Positions 18,541 to 27,000 of a DNA stretch of 53,468 nt are shown here, piece after piece (position 1 is the stretch's first letter; each line of letters starts with the position of its first letter). The notes under the pieces are model-generated. The model did not search any database. It was not told the origin of the DNA and saw nothing but the letters and a program-made list of their open reading frames with translations. Position numbers and translations under genes: made by a program. This stretch comes from Thermoplasmatota archaeon (GTDB lineage: Archaea; Thermoplasmatota; Thermoplasmata; Thermoplasmatales; Thermoplasmataceae): assembly GCA_023484105.1 (NCBI GenBank), contig JAMDBD010000004.1, forward strand, positions 1 through 53,468, read 5' to 3'.

Positions 18541-18915
18541 ATGAAGAGTCATATGGCTTACCCTATGGAAATGTCGACAATCACGCGTTCTGCTTCTCTG
18601 ATAAAGGCAGTGAAGGAGATTGGCGGTGCATGGAGACTTCTCGTTATCAAATCACTTCAAAACGGTCCTGCGGGTTTCAACGAACTGATGAGAATAACCG
18701 GAAACGACAATCCTAAGAGCCTGTCAAGGACACTCAAGGATCTTGAGGAAACGGGTATTATTGGGAGACAGGTTGTGAGCACAAAACCTTTCAGGGTGGA
18801 ATACTCTCTCCTTGAAAAAGGAAAAGCTCTTGGAAACGCACTTGAAGAGTTGAGGAAGTGGGGCGAAACCTGGTCTTCACAGCCAATCGCCTTCAATGTG
18901 GAAGAATCAAACTGA
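18541..18915 (+). CDS. HxlR-family transcriptional regulator
   Basis: A 124-residue winged-helix regulator of the HxlR family. The signature IGGAWRLLVIKSLQNGP is followed by FNELMRITGNDNPKSLSRTLKDLEETGII (about residues 45-73, recognition helix) and the wing VEYSLLEKGKAL. No cysteine sensor is seen. The TATA box AATATTTATC (18509-18518) lies about 27 bases upstream, so the message may be leaderless. Likely targets are itself, the DUF998 gene just downstream, or the divergent radical SAM gene. Confidence 0.88.
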   Translation: MKSHMAYPMEMSTITRSASLIKAVKEIGGAWRLLVIKSLQNGPAGFNELMRITGNDNPKSLSRTLKDLEETGIIGRQVVSTKPFRVEYSLLEKGKALGNALEELRKWGETWSSQPIAFNVEESN

Positions 18916-18976
18916 ACTAATGCTGGAAGGAATGCAGCTGGGCAATCTATTTATGGGGTGAATACGTGGAGTATTC

Positions 18977-19540
18977 ATGAAGGACAGGGAGATTGCCGGG
19001 ATACTGCTTTTTATAGGCGTATTTGAGTTTTCACTGTTCCTGCTCATAGGTGAGGCTCTCAGACCAACATATTCTGTTCATAGTGACTATATAAGCCAGC
19101 TGGGAGTCGGTTCTTACAATTATCTGTTCAACTATCCGATAATCATCCTGGGCATTCTTGTGGTGATAGCAGCTTATATGATGTGGAAATTCAAGCCGAA
19201 AACGGTTTTCCCAATTCTTGTGGTTATAATGGGTGCTTCCGCTGCAGGCGTGGGCATTTTTCCCATGAACACAGGCAGCATACATGGATATTTTGCTGAC
19301 ATCACATTCATTTCCGCAGGGCTGGCAGCCATAGTCGGCGCGTTCTGGTTCAAGGGTTCCCTGAGAGTGATCTCTCCAGCCATAGGCATCATAATACTTA
19401 TCTCAATAATTCTATACACCACTGGGTATCTCCTGGGCCTTGGGAAGGGTGGAATGGAAAGGATGATAGTCTATCCAACTCTGCTGTGGGGTATGCTTGT
19501 GGCAGGCTATCTCATAAATTCATCATCGGAGAGCCGGTGA
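18977..19540 (+). CDS. DUF998 membrane protein
   Basis: A 187-residue DUF998-family membrane protein with six predicted helices. Typical family residues are HSDYISQLG after helix 1 and GVGIFPMNTGSIHG between helices 3 and 4. Function unknown. It has its own TATA box (CTATTTATGG, 18947-18956) 62 bases after the HxlR gene, and its 3' end overlaps the convergent MFS gene by 18 bases. Confidence 0.8.
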   Translation: MKDREIAGILLFIGVFEFSLFLLIGEALRPTYSVHSDYISQLGVGSYNYLFNYPIIILGILVVIAAYMMWKFKPKTVFPILVVIMGASAAGVGIFPMNTGSIHGYFADITFISAGLAAIVGAFWFKGSLRVISPAIGIIILISIILYTTGYLLGLGKGGMERMIVYPTLLWGMLVAGYLINSSSESR

Positions 19541-20698
19541 GCTGGACTTCGATCTGAGGGAATAAACAAACAGCGGTAATGTACTCAGCGAGATTATGCA
19601 GATGAGTATCCACGAGAAATGATAGCCGAACAGGTCAAGGCTAATCCCGAAAAGTGCAGAAAATACCCCGCCGATTGTCAACTGTATGGAGTTCAGCAGA
19701 CCAAGATCAAGCGCAATCATCGGTTTCTCAGGCTCATGGATCATTACAAGAAGGTATTCCTTTGAAAACACTGCCACGTTAAGAACACCGTTGATAATGG
19801 CTATGAAGAGGAAAAGATAAAGATTGTAGAATATCATTGCAAAGTCTATCAGGCTTAATATTATGATTATGGAGACCACCTGTTTGACAGGATGAATACG
19901 CGAAAACAATCCGGTGAAAAGTGCACCAGCCAGCCCAAGAAACAGTGTGAGGCTTGCTATAACAGCTGAGTCAAAATTCCCAAAGCCTGCCTGCAGCATG
20001 TACGGCTTGAAATATTCTCCAAGCACAAAATTAAGGGAATAGTAGCCGCCCATTCCAGCGGAAATCAGCCATATGTATCGGTCGAACATTCTTCTTGCCA
20101 CTGCCTTCCTGCTGATCGCAGTAACATCTCCTCCATCCGGGACGATGAGAATCCCGGCAATGGCAACGGCAAGCGTTGCTACACCACCAAGCGTTAAGGC
20201 AAGCCTCCACCCGGAATAATTTATGAAAAATGAGTAAGGAAGAATGCCTATACCAGCACCGAATGCGAAAGAACCGTTGTAAATTCCCATGTTCCTCCTT
20301 ATCTTTTCAGGCTGCAGGTACCCAAGAACAGAAACAGCAGAGGAGAAGAAGAATGCAGCAGATACCCCTGTGAGGAAACGCAGTACGATTATGAAGAAGA
20401 GACTATCGCTGAAATAAATAGCGGATGCGGAAACACCCATGAGAGTCAGTCCTGTAAATGCAGTCTTCCTTGATCCTATCTTTGCTGCGACCATTCCGGC
20501 CGGAACCTGAAATATGCCGGCGCCAATTAGGAAAACAGCAAATAGCATCCAAATATACTGAGCCTGGTATGGAAACCTGGTTACCAGGAAAGGGTATGCC
20601 GGCGATACATTGTACCAGTTCACAGCATAGACTGCCCTGGAAAGCATCACCACAGCAACAGCAAAAGAACTCTTCTGCACTATCTGGCGGATGATCAA
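19523..20698 (-). CDS. MFS transporter
   Basis: A 391-residue MFS permease with about 12 predicted helices; N-terminal half shows PAGMVAAKIGSRKTAFTG, a weak form of the loop 2-3 motif, and RFLTGVSAAFFFSSAVSVLG in helix 4. Substrate not predictable. It is transcribed away from the DtxR-family gene, only about 30-70 bases apart depending on the regulator's start, so metal control is possible. No operator palindrome is obvious between the two. Confidence 0.85.
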   Translation of the reverse strand: MIIRQIVQKSSFAVAVVMLSRAVYAVNWYNVSPAYPFLVTRFPYQAQYIWMLFAVFLIGAGIFQVPAGMVAAKIGSRKTAFTGLTLMGVSASAIYFSDSLFFIIVLRFLTGVSAAFFFSSAVSVLGYLQPEKIRRNMGIYNGSFAFGAGIGILPYSFFINYSGWRLALTLGGVATLAVAIAGILIVPDGGDVTAISRKAVARRMFDRYIWLISAGMGGYYSLNFVLGEYFKPYMLQAGFGNFDSAVIASLTLFLGLAGALFTGLFSRIHPVKQVVSIIIILSLIDFAMIFYNLYLFLFIAIINGVLNVAVFSKEYLLVMIHEPEKPMIALDLGLLNSIQLTIGGVFSALFGISLDLFGYHFSWILICIISLSTLPLFVYSLRSKSSSPALR

Positions 20699-20767
20699 CG
20701 GTTATACAAACCTTCATCAGGGATTCAGTTGGAAAATGTAATATGCCGAATAACAATTGATAGGGGA

Positions 20768-21406
20768 ATGGTACTCAACTATGAGGATTACCTCCTGACC
20801 ATATGGGAATACTCAGAATCATTCGGCATTGCAACCGAAATGGACATATCACGCAGGCTTAAGATCACCCTTCCGACTGTTTCAGAGTATGTTGGAAAAC
20901 TTTCCGCTATGGGACTGGTTGAGAAAAGTGGCAGGTCTGTGAAACTCACCAGGTCAGGAAAACGTGTTACTATTCCAGTGGTGAAGGCACACAGGATAGC
21001 AGAGGTGTTCGCCATGAAGTTCATGGAGGTCGAGTGGGAGGAGGTGCACAAGGCAGTGATGGATCTTGAGCATCTGTTTTCTGGAACATATGGCGATAAC
21101 CTTTACAGAAACCTTGGTTATCCTGAGAAATGCCCGCATGGGAATCCTATTGGTGACATAAATTCAGGCTCCAGAATAGCTCCTGTAGCCGTTCGTGAGG
21201 GCAGATATGTGGTTGACAGGGTCACGCTTGAACAGATTGAAACTTTGAAGAAACTCTCTGGAATTTCCGCTTACCCTGGATCCGTTGTGTTCCTGAGAAA
21301 GGAAGGGTTGGTCACGACGCTGGAAACGGAGAACGGGAGCTTTGTCCTTTCTGACATTGAAAATCAGAGCATAAGACTCAGGAGGGCCGGACCAAACAAG
21401 ATATAA
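20768..21406 (+). CDS. DtxR/MntR-family metal-dependent regulator
   Basis: A metallo-regulator of the DtxR/IdeR/MntR family. An N-terminal winged helix (YEDYLLTIWEY, then ISRRLKITLPTVSEYVGKL) is followed by the metal-binding dimerisation domain with HRIAEVF, VHKAVMDLEHLFS and CPHGNPI, and a C-terminal FeoA/SH3-like domain. I place the start at ATG 20768 (MVLNYEDYLL, preceded by AGGGGA), because the family begins there; the frame is open to a TTG at 20729. The next gene is a ZIP-like transporter with a palindrome in its promoter, so metal-dependent control of that gene is likely. Whether the metal is Fe or Mn is not decided by sequence. Confidence 0.9.
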   Translation: MVLNYEDYLLTIWEYSESFGIATEMDISRRLKITLPTVSEYVGKLSAMGLVEKSGRSVKLTRSGKRVTIPVVKAHRIAEVFAMKFMEVEWEEVHKAVMDLEHLFSGTYGDNLYRNLGYPEKCPHGNPIGDINSGSRIAPVAVREGRYVVDRVTLEQIETLKKLSGISAYPGSVVFLRKEGLVTTLETENGSFVLSDIENQSIRLRRAGPNKI

Positions 21407-21444
21407 ATTTTAGCTGAATTTCATTCATAATTCTTTAATATTGA

Positions 21445-21458
21445 TTAGGTTTACCTAA
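21445..21458 (+). promoter_or_regulatory. candidate DtxR-type operator in the ZIP gene promoter
   Basis: TTAGGTTTACCTAA has perfect 6-base arms (TTAGGT/ACCTAA) around a two-base centre, and resembles the outer half-sites of IdeR/DtxR operators. It lies just downstream of the TATA-like CTTTAATATT (21433-21442) and 23 bases before the start codon, where a bound repressor would block polymerase. The gene for a DtxR-family protein ends 38 bases upstream. Confidence 0.55.
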
Positions 21459-21480
21459 CTGAAATTATGCGGTGTTATGA

Positions 21481-22239
21481 TTGATTTCGTTCGAAGAAAC
21501 ATTCATCCTGTCTCTGGTTATGGGAGGATCAATATTTCTTTCGTATCCGGTACTTATGCTGAACAGGCTCAAGCAGTCCACACTTAGGGTGCTGAACGCC
21601 CTGGCCGCGGGCATACTGATATATCTGATGCTGGCGATATTCCAGGATGTCGGAAGCTACTTCACAATGTACACGTATATCTATGACCTGATCTTTGCAG
21701 TCCCCCTATTCATTTCTTTCATACTGATCGCCACGCCAAGGGAACTGGTAGGAAAAAGCGAAGCGGATAAGGCCAAAAGTCTTTCGCTGTTTATAGCTCT
21801 GGGAATAGGGTTCCAGAATCTCACAGAAGGCCTAGTTTTTGGAAACTCTGCGGCACTCTCTCTAGGGGCACTTTTTGTTGTCCTCATGTTTGGCTTTACA
21901 ATTCAGAACATGACAGAGGGTTTTCCAATAATATCCCCCTTTCTCTCGGGCAGGAACGGCATCAGGGGGAGATATATAGCGCTGATGTTTTTCATTGGAG
22001 GTGCACCTACTGTAATAGGCGGTGCCGTCGGTTACTTTTTTGACAGTACTTATCTGAACATACTGTTTGATTCTCTGGCAATTTCTACCATACTGTTTGT
22101 GGTTCTTGAGATGGTCAGGGGGATATTCCATTCCATAGACAGGGAAGTTGCTCCTGAACTCCGTCACAGGGCATCAGCATATTTTAACATCTGGGTGATG
22201 ATCGGTCTCCTGCTTGGATTCGTGGTGAACCTGATCTGA
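21481..22239 (+). CDS. ZIP-like metal transporter, atypical metal site
   Basis: A 252-residue membrane protein with about eight helices resembling the ZIP (ZupT-like) family. The two metal-site helices read FQNLTEGLVFG (residues 111-121) and IQNMTEGFPI (141-150), parallel to the usual HNxPEG motifs, but both His are Gln and both Pro are Thr. Asn and Glu are kept. The cytoplasmic loop after helix 3 is short and lacks a His-rich segment. The start is TTG 21481. The adjacent DtxR-family gene and promoter palindrome suggest Fe or Mn transport. The direction of transport is not certain. Confidence 0.7.
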   Translation: MISFEETFILSLVMGGSIFLSYPVLMLNRLKQSTLRVLNALAAGILIYLMLAIFQDVGSYFTMYTYIYDLIFAVPLFISFILIATPRELVGKSEADKAKSLSLFIALGIGFQNLTEGLVFGNSAALSLGALFVVLMFGFTIQNMTEGFPIISPFLSGRNGIRGRYIALMFFIGGAPTVIGGAVGYFFDSTYLNILFDSLAISTILFVVLEMVRGIFHSIDREVAPELRHRASAYFNIWVMIGLLLGFVVNLI

Positions 22240-22242
22240 GAA

Positions 22243-23535
22243 TCATTCCATGAAAATCCTGATGTATTCGTATGCTCTGAGCTTCCCGAAACAGTACCTG
22301 ACCGTGTCAAACTGCCTCTTGATCTCCCTGACCTCTTCCTTTATACGCTCAGGATCCTCATTTTTAACCACAGATCGGTAAATCAGCTCAGCTATTGCCT
22401 TCATCTCTGATTTACCCATGCCTATCCTTGTAACTTCCTGAGTTCCTATTCTTATTCCGCTCGGATTCTGTGATTTCTTGCTGTCATCTTCAGGCAGCAT
22501 GTTCTTATTGAGTATTATCCCGCATTTCTCAAGGGTCTCTGCCACCTTTTTCCCCCCTCCCTGATTTTTGGTGTTGGCAACAAGTGTGTGGGATTCAGTA
22601 AACCCTCTTTTCTCAGCAAGAACATGAAACCCAAGGGAGTAAAGCTCCTGGGCAAGGGCTCTGGCATTGTCAATTATGTCTGATGCGTACTTTCTGCCAA
22701 ACTCTATGTGCTCTGCAAGTGTCACGCCCAGGGCTGCCATAGTATTCAGGTGGTGGTTGCTGATGGTGCCAGGGAATATACCTCTCTGCACGTTTTTCCA
22801 GGTCTCCTGTTCTGTGTTGCCCAAAACTATGCCATGCTGCGGACCAGGTAAGGTTTTATGTGTGCTTCCGCTCATTACATCAGCGCCCTCATGAAGCGGA
22901 TCCTGAAATTTCCCTCCTGCGATCAGTCCGATCACGTGAGCTGCATCATACCATACATGGCAGCCTGCCTCAGAAAATGAATCCGCAAGATCCCTGAGTG
23001 GAACAGGAAAGAGAAAGACAGACTGCCCGAAAAGTGCAAGTTTAGGCTTCAAAGATCTTATCATCCTGGCAGCACCATCTATGTCTATGGACATCGTTTC
23101 AGGATCAAACGGATAGTTGGATATCTGCAGACCCCTGAATCCAACGGCTCCAAACTGGGCTGCACTGATATGCCCCCCTCCTGACAGTGAAGGCACAGTT
23201 ATACTGTCCCCAGGTTTTGTGAGTCCGTACAGAACCCCCATGTTTGCCACAGTACCTGATATGGGGCGCGGATCAGCCTGCGGAACATTGAACACATCCT
23301 TCGCCAGGTCTATAACAAAATCTTCAAGCTGATCAACCACCTGGTTCCCCTGGTAGTATCTGTGGTGAGGAAGCCCCTCCGCGTACCTGAAACCAAAATC
23401 TGTCAGCAGCATTTCCATCGCAAGTGGGCTCATTATGTTCTCGGAGGCTATCAGCGGAATGCTTTCTTCAAACAGTTTGTTATGCTCCATGGCAAGTTCC
23501 CTTATCCTCAGGGCACTGGATCTATTGTCAGTCAT
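22243..23535 (-). CDS. glyA: serine hydroxymethyltransferase
   Basis: PLP enzyme interconverting serine and glycine with transfer of a one-carbon unit to a pterin carrier. Length 430 residues, normal. The PLP-lysine motif is DVMSGSTHKTLPGPQHG (residues about 220-236). Other conserved features are GLPHHRYYQGNQ and the C-terminal SGIRIGTQEVTRIGM. The folP gene elsewhere in the window suggests a folate-like carrier. It stands alone on the minus strand with a 150-base upstream region shared with nothing obvious. Confidence 0.96.
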   Translation of the reverse strand: MTDNRSSALRIRELAMEHNKLFEESIPLIASENIMSPLAMEMLLTDFGFRYAEGLPHHRYYQGNQVVDQLEDFVIDLAKDVFNVPQADPRPISGTVANMGVLYGLTKPGDSITVPSLSGGGHISAAQFGAVGFRGLQISNYPFDPETMSIDIDGAARMIRSLKPKLALFGQSVFLFPVPLRDLADSFSEAGCHVWYDAAHVIGLIAGGKFQDPLHEGADVMSGSTHKTLPGPQHGIVLGNTEQETWKNVQRGIFPGTISNHHLNTMAALGVTLAEHIEFGRKYASDIIDNARALAQELYSLGFHVLAEKRGFTESHTLVANTKNQGGGKKVAETLEKCGIILNKNMLPEDDSKKSQNPSGIRIGTQEVTRIGMGKSEMKAIAELIYRSVVKNEDPERIKEEVREIKRQFDTVRYCFGKLRAYEYIRIFME

Positions 23536-23685
23536 GGTTGAGGAATAGTGGTTTTCACTAAAATAAGTTGTTCATTGCAGTAAAACGAAGAAGGATAATC
23601 TGATAATTCTGTTCCGAATGAACACGATTCGTTTTCAGATGAACTGGTGTTTATTCAGCGCTGAAATGAAGGATCTGTAAAGAAA

Positions 23686-24429
23686 TCAATCCTCTACCCG
23701 TGTCTGCGACCTTCTCTCCATCTTCCTTCTCACTCTATCTATATCCTCTTTCTCCTCCGGTTTCAGAGTTACCTCCTCAAACTCAGCCTTTGAGAAGCAT
23801 GATGGAGGAACTTTGCTTACAAGGAAGATATCACTGGTGGCCATATAAACGGGTATGTCTTCTGAATTCAGCTTCCTGACATCCACTTCCACGATAAATG
23901 GATCATTAACGTGATACATTCCAGAGACGTAGGCCTGGCGGTAGGTTCTGGAAAGGTGCACCCATGACTTATCCGATGGTAGTATACCATTCTCAGCGAT
24001 TAAGTCATACTCCTCAGCAGTTGTCTGATAATACAGTTTATCCGGTACATCATCGGTTGGAAGATCGTCAAGATTCACCGGAATTGTGTGTCCGTATCTG
24101 GCCCTGATCTCATGGCTCTCATTCACCTGATACCTGCCCTTGGGATCTGTAAGCACAAGATCTTCAATATGTCTTGGGGTGAGCCATCTGAAATGTCTTG
24201 TCTGTATCCTTATAGCTGGAATTATCGTTGAGATCTTCACCCAGCCATGTTCGTCAAGGACAATTCCGTAGCGATCTGGAAAGTGTCTGAGCATTCCAGC
24301 CAGAATTTTGCTCAGCACATCGATCTCATACTCATTCATCATCAGCTTTGACTCATTTCCACAGGCGGGACACTCGCTCCCCCTGTAAGGTCCGTGCATA
24401 TAACATTCCCTGAGCTCTCCTGACATCAT
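23686..24429 (-). CDS. kptA: RNA 2'-phosphotransferase with N-terminal zinc ribbon
   Basis: Tpt1/KptA enzyme that removes a splice-junction 2'-phosphate from RNA using NAD, giving ADP-ribose cyclic phosphate. Length 247. Domains: an N-terminal putative zinc ribbon (Cys9, His12, Cys20, Cys23 in CYMHG...CPACG), then the KptA domain with LSKILAGMLRHFPDRYGI, RARYGHTIP, and SWVHLSRTYRQA, which hold the expected Arg-His-Arg type catalytic residues. It overlaps prs by four bases, so translation is coupled. The true substrate in archaea, which ligate tRNA by RtcB, is unresolved. Confidence 0.92.
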   Translation of the reverse strand: MMSGELRECYMHGPYRGSECPACGNESKLMMNEYEIDVLSKILAGMLRHFPDRYGIVLDEHGWVKISTIIPAIRIQTRHFRWLTPRHIEDLVLTDPKGRYQVNESHEIRARYGHTIPVNLDDLPTDDVPDKLYYQTTAEEYDLIAENGILPSDKSWVHLSRTYRQAYVSGMYHVNDPFIVEVDVRKLNSEDIPVYMATSDIFLVSKVPPSCFSKAEFEEVTLKPEEKEDIDRVRRKMERRSQTRVED

Positions 24430-25283
24430 ATCTCACCCTTTATGTATTCCGATATGACAGGCGAAACATCTATTTTGCTATATGGTGTGTCAATGGTGTT
24501 TGAAACGGCAACATCAGACGCATTCTGCATAATCTTCTCAGCGGACTGATTCAGGAATATTCCGTGCACTGCCGCAATGGAAAGCCATGAGACTCCTGAG
24601 GACTTCAGGATACGTGATGCATTTATTATTGTACCTCCAGTGGAAATGATGTCATCTACTATGACCGCCCTCTTTCCGGAAATATCCTCATCAGGTTTAC
24701 TTATCTCCGTACGTGTTGGATCAATTCTGATCTTATCCAGGTTCATCGATCCGCAGTTAAGCAGTCTGGCTATCGAATCTGCCCTTGAACGTCCACCGTC
24801 GTCTGGAGATATTATAAAATCCAGATTGAAGGCTCTCAGATAGTCTGCAAACACGCTGCTCGTATTTATGTTCTTTATGCGTCCGGAAAACGGTGCAAGG
24901 GCACTGTCGTCATGTATTTCAACGCTGAAAGCTATTTCAGCGTAATCCAGAATCGATCTGCCAATCACGTACGAGGATATGGGCTCCCCTTCAAGGTACC
25001 GGAGGTGCTGTCTTGCATATCCGAAGTATGGAATAACAGCAATGATTCTGTCTGCCCTTCTTCCCCCGAGCGCCTCAAGAATTAGGAGCGACTCCAGGAA
25101 ATCGGAATCAGTTCTTATGGACGAAACAAAAACAACCGTCTGGCCGTCAACAGAATCGTTCACCCTGACATACATCTCTCCGTCAGGGAATCTCTTCCTG
25201 GTTATGTTTGCAGTACCGCACATCAGGTTTTTAGCAAGAAGAGATGAGAGGGTTGTGGAAGAGGAGGTGGACGCTACAATCAT
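24426..25283 (-). CDS. prs: ribose-phosphate pyrophosphokinase
   Basis: Makes PRPP from ribose 5-phosphate and ATP for nucleotide, histidine and tryptophan synthesis. The 285-residue length matches archaeal class forms, shorter than bacterial ones. The flexible-loop region has FPDGEMYVRV, the middle has IPYFGYARQ, and the PRPP-binding loop is VIVDDIISTGGTI (residues about 210-222). First gene of the prs-kptA pair, with a 46-base gap from the convergently unrelated enoyl-CoA hydratase gene upstream. Confidence 0.95.
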   Translation of the reverse strand: MIVASTSSSTTLSSLLAKNLMCGTANITRKRFPDGEMYVRVNDSVDGQTVVFVSSIRTDSDFLESLLILEALGGRRADRIIAVIPYFGYARQHLRYLEGEPISSYVIGRSILDYAEIAFSVEIHDDSALAPFSGRIKNINTSSVFADYLRAFNLDFIISPDDGGRSRADSIARLLNCGSMNLDKIRIDPTRTEISKPDEDISGKRAVIVDDIISTGGTIINASRILKSSGVSWLSIAAVHGIFLNQSAEKIMQNASDVAVSNTIDTPYSKIDVSPVISEYIKGEI

Positions 25284-25329
25284 GTGCCTTCATTCAGGTA
25301 TTGGCAACATAATAAAAAAGAATCCGTCG

Positions 25330-26076
25330 TTATCGCTTCAGAAATTTTTCCATTCTTTCTTTTACTTCCCGATCGGCAGCAAGTTCTATGAAAAACGACT
25401 CTTCTTTCGTAAAGCCGATCTTCAATCCTGAGACGGACGACTCAACCATTGATCTCTTTATTGCCCTGATTGTCCTGTAATTAAAGGAAGAGATTTTTGA
25501 TGCAATTTTAACTGCTTCCTCCAGAGGATCACCTTCAACGACCAGGTCAACGAGGCCGATACGTCTGGCTTCTTCAGCATCTATCTTTTCACCGGTCATA
25601 GAAAGAAAAGAAGCCATACCTCTACCTACAAGGAATGGAAGCATGGAGTTACCGCCTGCACCTGCATTTATCCCTATGGCAACCTCCGGTTGACCCAGTT
25701 TTGAATCCTTGGCTGCTACCCTGATATCAGCCCACTCGGAAATCTCAAGTGCACCACCGAGGGAATAACCCTTGAGGGCAAATATAACGGGTATGTCCAT
25801 GTCCAAAATAAGATCCACTATCCTCCTCATCGTTGCCCTGAATTCCTTAGCACCTTTTGTGTCGAGCGAATGCAGTTCTGCTATGTCAGCCCCTGCAGAA
25901 AAGTGATCTCCGGTTGATGAGACTATAACTGCCCTTAGGGAATTGTTTTCCGATGCATAATTAAGGGCAGATGCAATACCTTCCAGCATATCTCTGTTAA
26001 GAGCATTCATCTTCTCAGGCCTGTTCAAGCGGATTATCATTGTGCTTCCTTCTATCGTAGTTTCTACAATCGCCAT
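25330..26076 (-). CDS. enoyl-CoA hydratase/isomerase
   Basis: A 248-residue crotonase-fold enzyme. The oxyanion hole is formed by FSAGADI (residue about 60) and SLGGALE (about 105); both catalytic Glu positions are present, in GGALEIS and in QPEVAIGINAGAGG. This supports 2-enoyl-CoA hydratase activity over a pure isomerase. The C-terminal ESFFIELAADREVKERMEKFL is family-typical. Acyl-CoA dehydrogenase and acyl-CoA synthetase genes elsewhere in the window fit fatty- or branched-acyl-CoA breakdown. Confidence 0.9.
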   Translation of the reverse strand: MAIVETTIEGSTMIIRLNRPEKMNALNRDMLEGIASALNYASENNSLRAVIVSSTGDHFSAGADIAELHSLDTKGAKEFRATMRRIVDLILDMDIPVIFALKGYSLGGALEISEWADIRVAAKDSKLGQPEVAIGINAGAGGNSMLPFLVGRGMASFLSMTGEKIDAEEARRIGLVDLVVEGDPLEEAVKIASKISSFNYRTIRAIKRSMVESSVSGLKIGFTKEESFFIELAADREVKERMEKFLKR

Positions 26077-26142
26077 GCCAGGTAATTTTAAGGATGAATA
26101 TTATGGCAAGGTTTATGTGCGACGATTGTCTGACATAATCTG

Positions 26143-26997
26143 TTGAGCTCCTTGAACACCTTGGAAGAAGTGGAAAAATTCAGATCGTGGATGACCGGGG
26201 AAAGAAAGAGCCGGCACACTGTCAAACAGTATTCATTCCTGGTGGGAAAATTCCTTCAGTTTGTGAACATGGAGCCTGAACGGATAACAAGAGAGGATAT
26301 TGAAGCATACAAAAAACATCTGGTGACCGTAAAGGGATACTCAAGAAACAGCCAGTATCTCTGTATGAAAGCAATATCTCTCTTCTTCAGATACAGGGGC
26401 ATACCGGTTCCTGCCAACCTGAACCCTCCAAAAAGATCAATGAAACTTCCGAACTATCTTACAGAGTCTGAAACTTCCAGGCTCATAAGTGCAGCGAAGG
26501 AAAATAGACGGATATTTCCAATGCTCATGGTGCTTTCATACACCGGAATAAGAGTTGGGGAGCTCTGCTCCCTGAACATCAATGATGTTGATCTATACGA
26601 GAACATCATACATGTGAGGGGCGGGAAGGGGGACAAGGATCGCATAGTGATAATGTCAGATGAATGCTCCAGATCACTGAAGGCCCATATGGAGGAAAGA
26701 AGCAGAATCAGTACCTCAACCTCTGCGCTGTTTGTTAGCAGCAGGGGTACAAGATATGACACTTCCACAGTTGAGAGGGCAATAAGAAGGATCAGTGCGA
26801 AGGCAGGCATTGCAAAGAGAGTGACACCCCATGTCCTGCGTCACACGTTTGCCACCACGCTTCTGAGAAACGGAGGAGACATAAGGTTCATACAGCAGAT
26901 ACTCGGCCACACTTCCATCTCAACCACTCAGATATATACCCATGTTGATGAGGGGATGCTGAAGGAGATGTACTCCAAGTACAGGCCAAAATATTAG
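26143..26997 (+). CDS. xerA: tyrosine recombinase XerA
   Basis: A 284-residue tyrosine recombinase, the archaeal chromosome-dimer resolvase type. The N-terminal SAM-like core-binding domain (about 5-90) is followed by the catalytic domain with Arg in SYTGIRVGELCSL, Lys in GGKGDKDRIV, HVLRHTFAT, LGHTSIS and the nucleophile Tyr in TTQIYTHV. Size and full catalytic set are those of a housekeeping Xer protein, not a phage integrase. It starts at TTG 26143 (or 26152). No dif-like 28-base site was recognised beside it. Confidence 0.9.
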   Translation: MSSLNTLEEVEKFRSWMTGERKSRHTVKQYSFLVGKFLQFVNMEPERITREDIEAYKKHLVTVKGYSRNSQYLCMKAISLFFRYRGIPVPANLNPPKRSMKLPNYLTESETSRLISAAKENRRIFPMLMVLSYTGIRVGELCSLNINDVDLYENIIHVRGGKGDKDRIVIMSDECSRSLKAHMEERSRISTSTSALFVSSRGTRYDTSTVERAIRRISAKAGIAKRVTPHVLRHTFATTLLRNGGDIRFIQQILGHTSISTTQIYTHVDEGMLKEMYSKYRPKY

Positions 26998-27000
26998 ATT

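Noticed and set aside
26143-26997. Tyrosine recombinase as a phage or plasmid integrase marking a mobile element
   Set aside because: Size, catalytic set and housekeeping neighbours fit the chromosomal XerA; no attachment repeats were found nearby.
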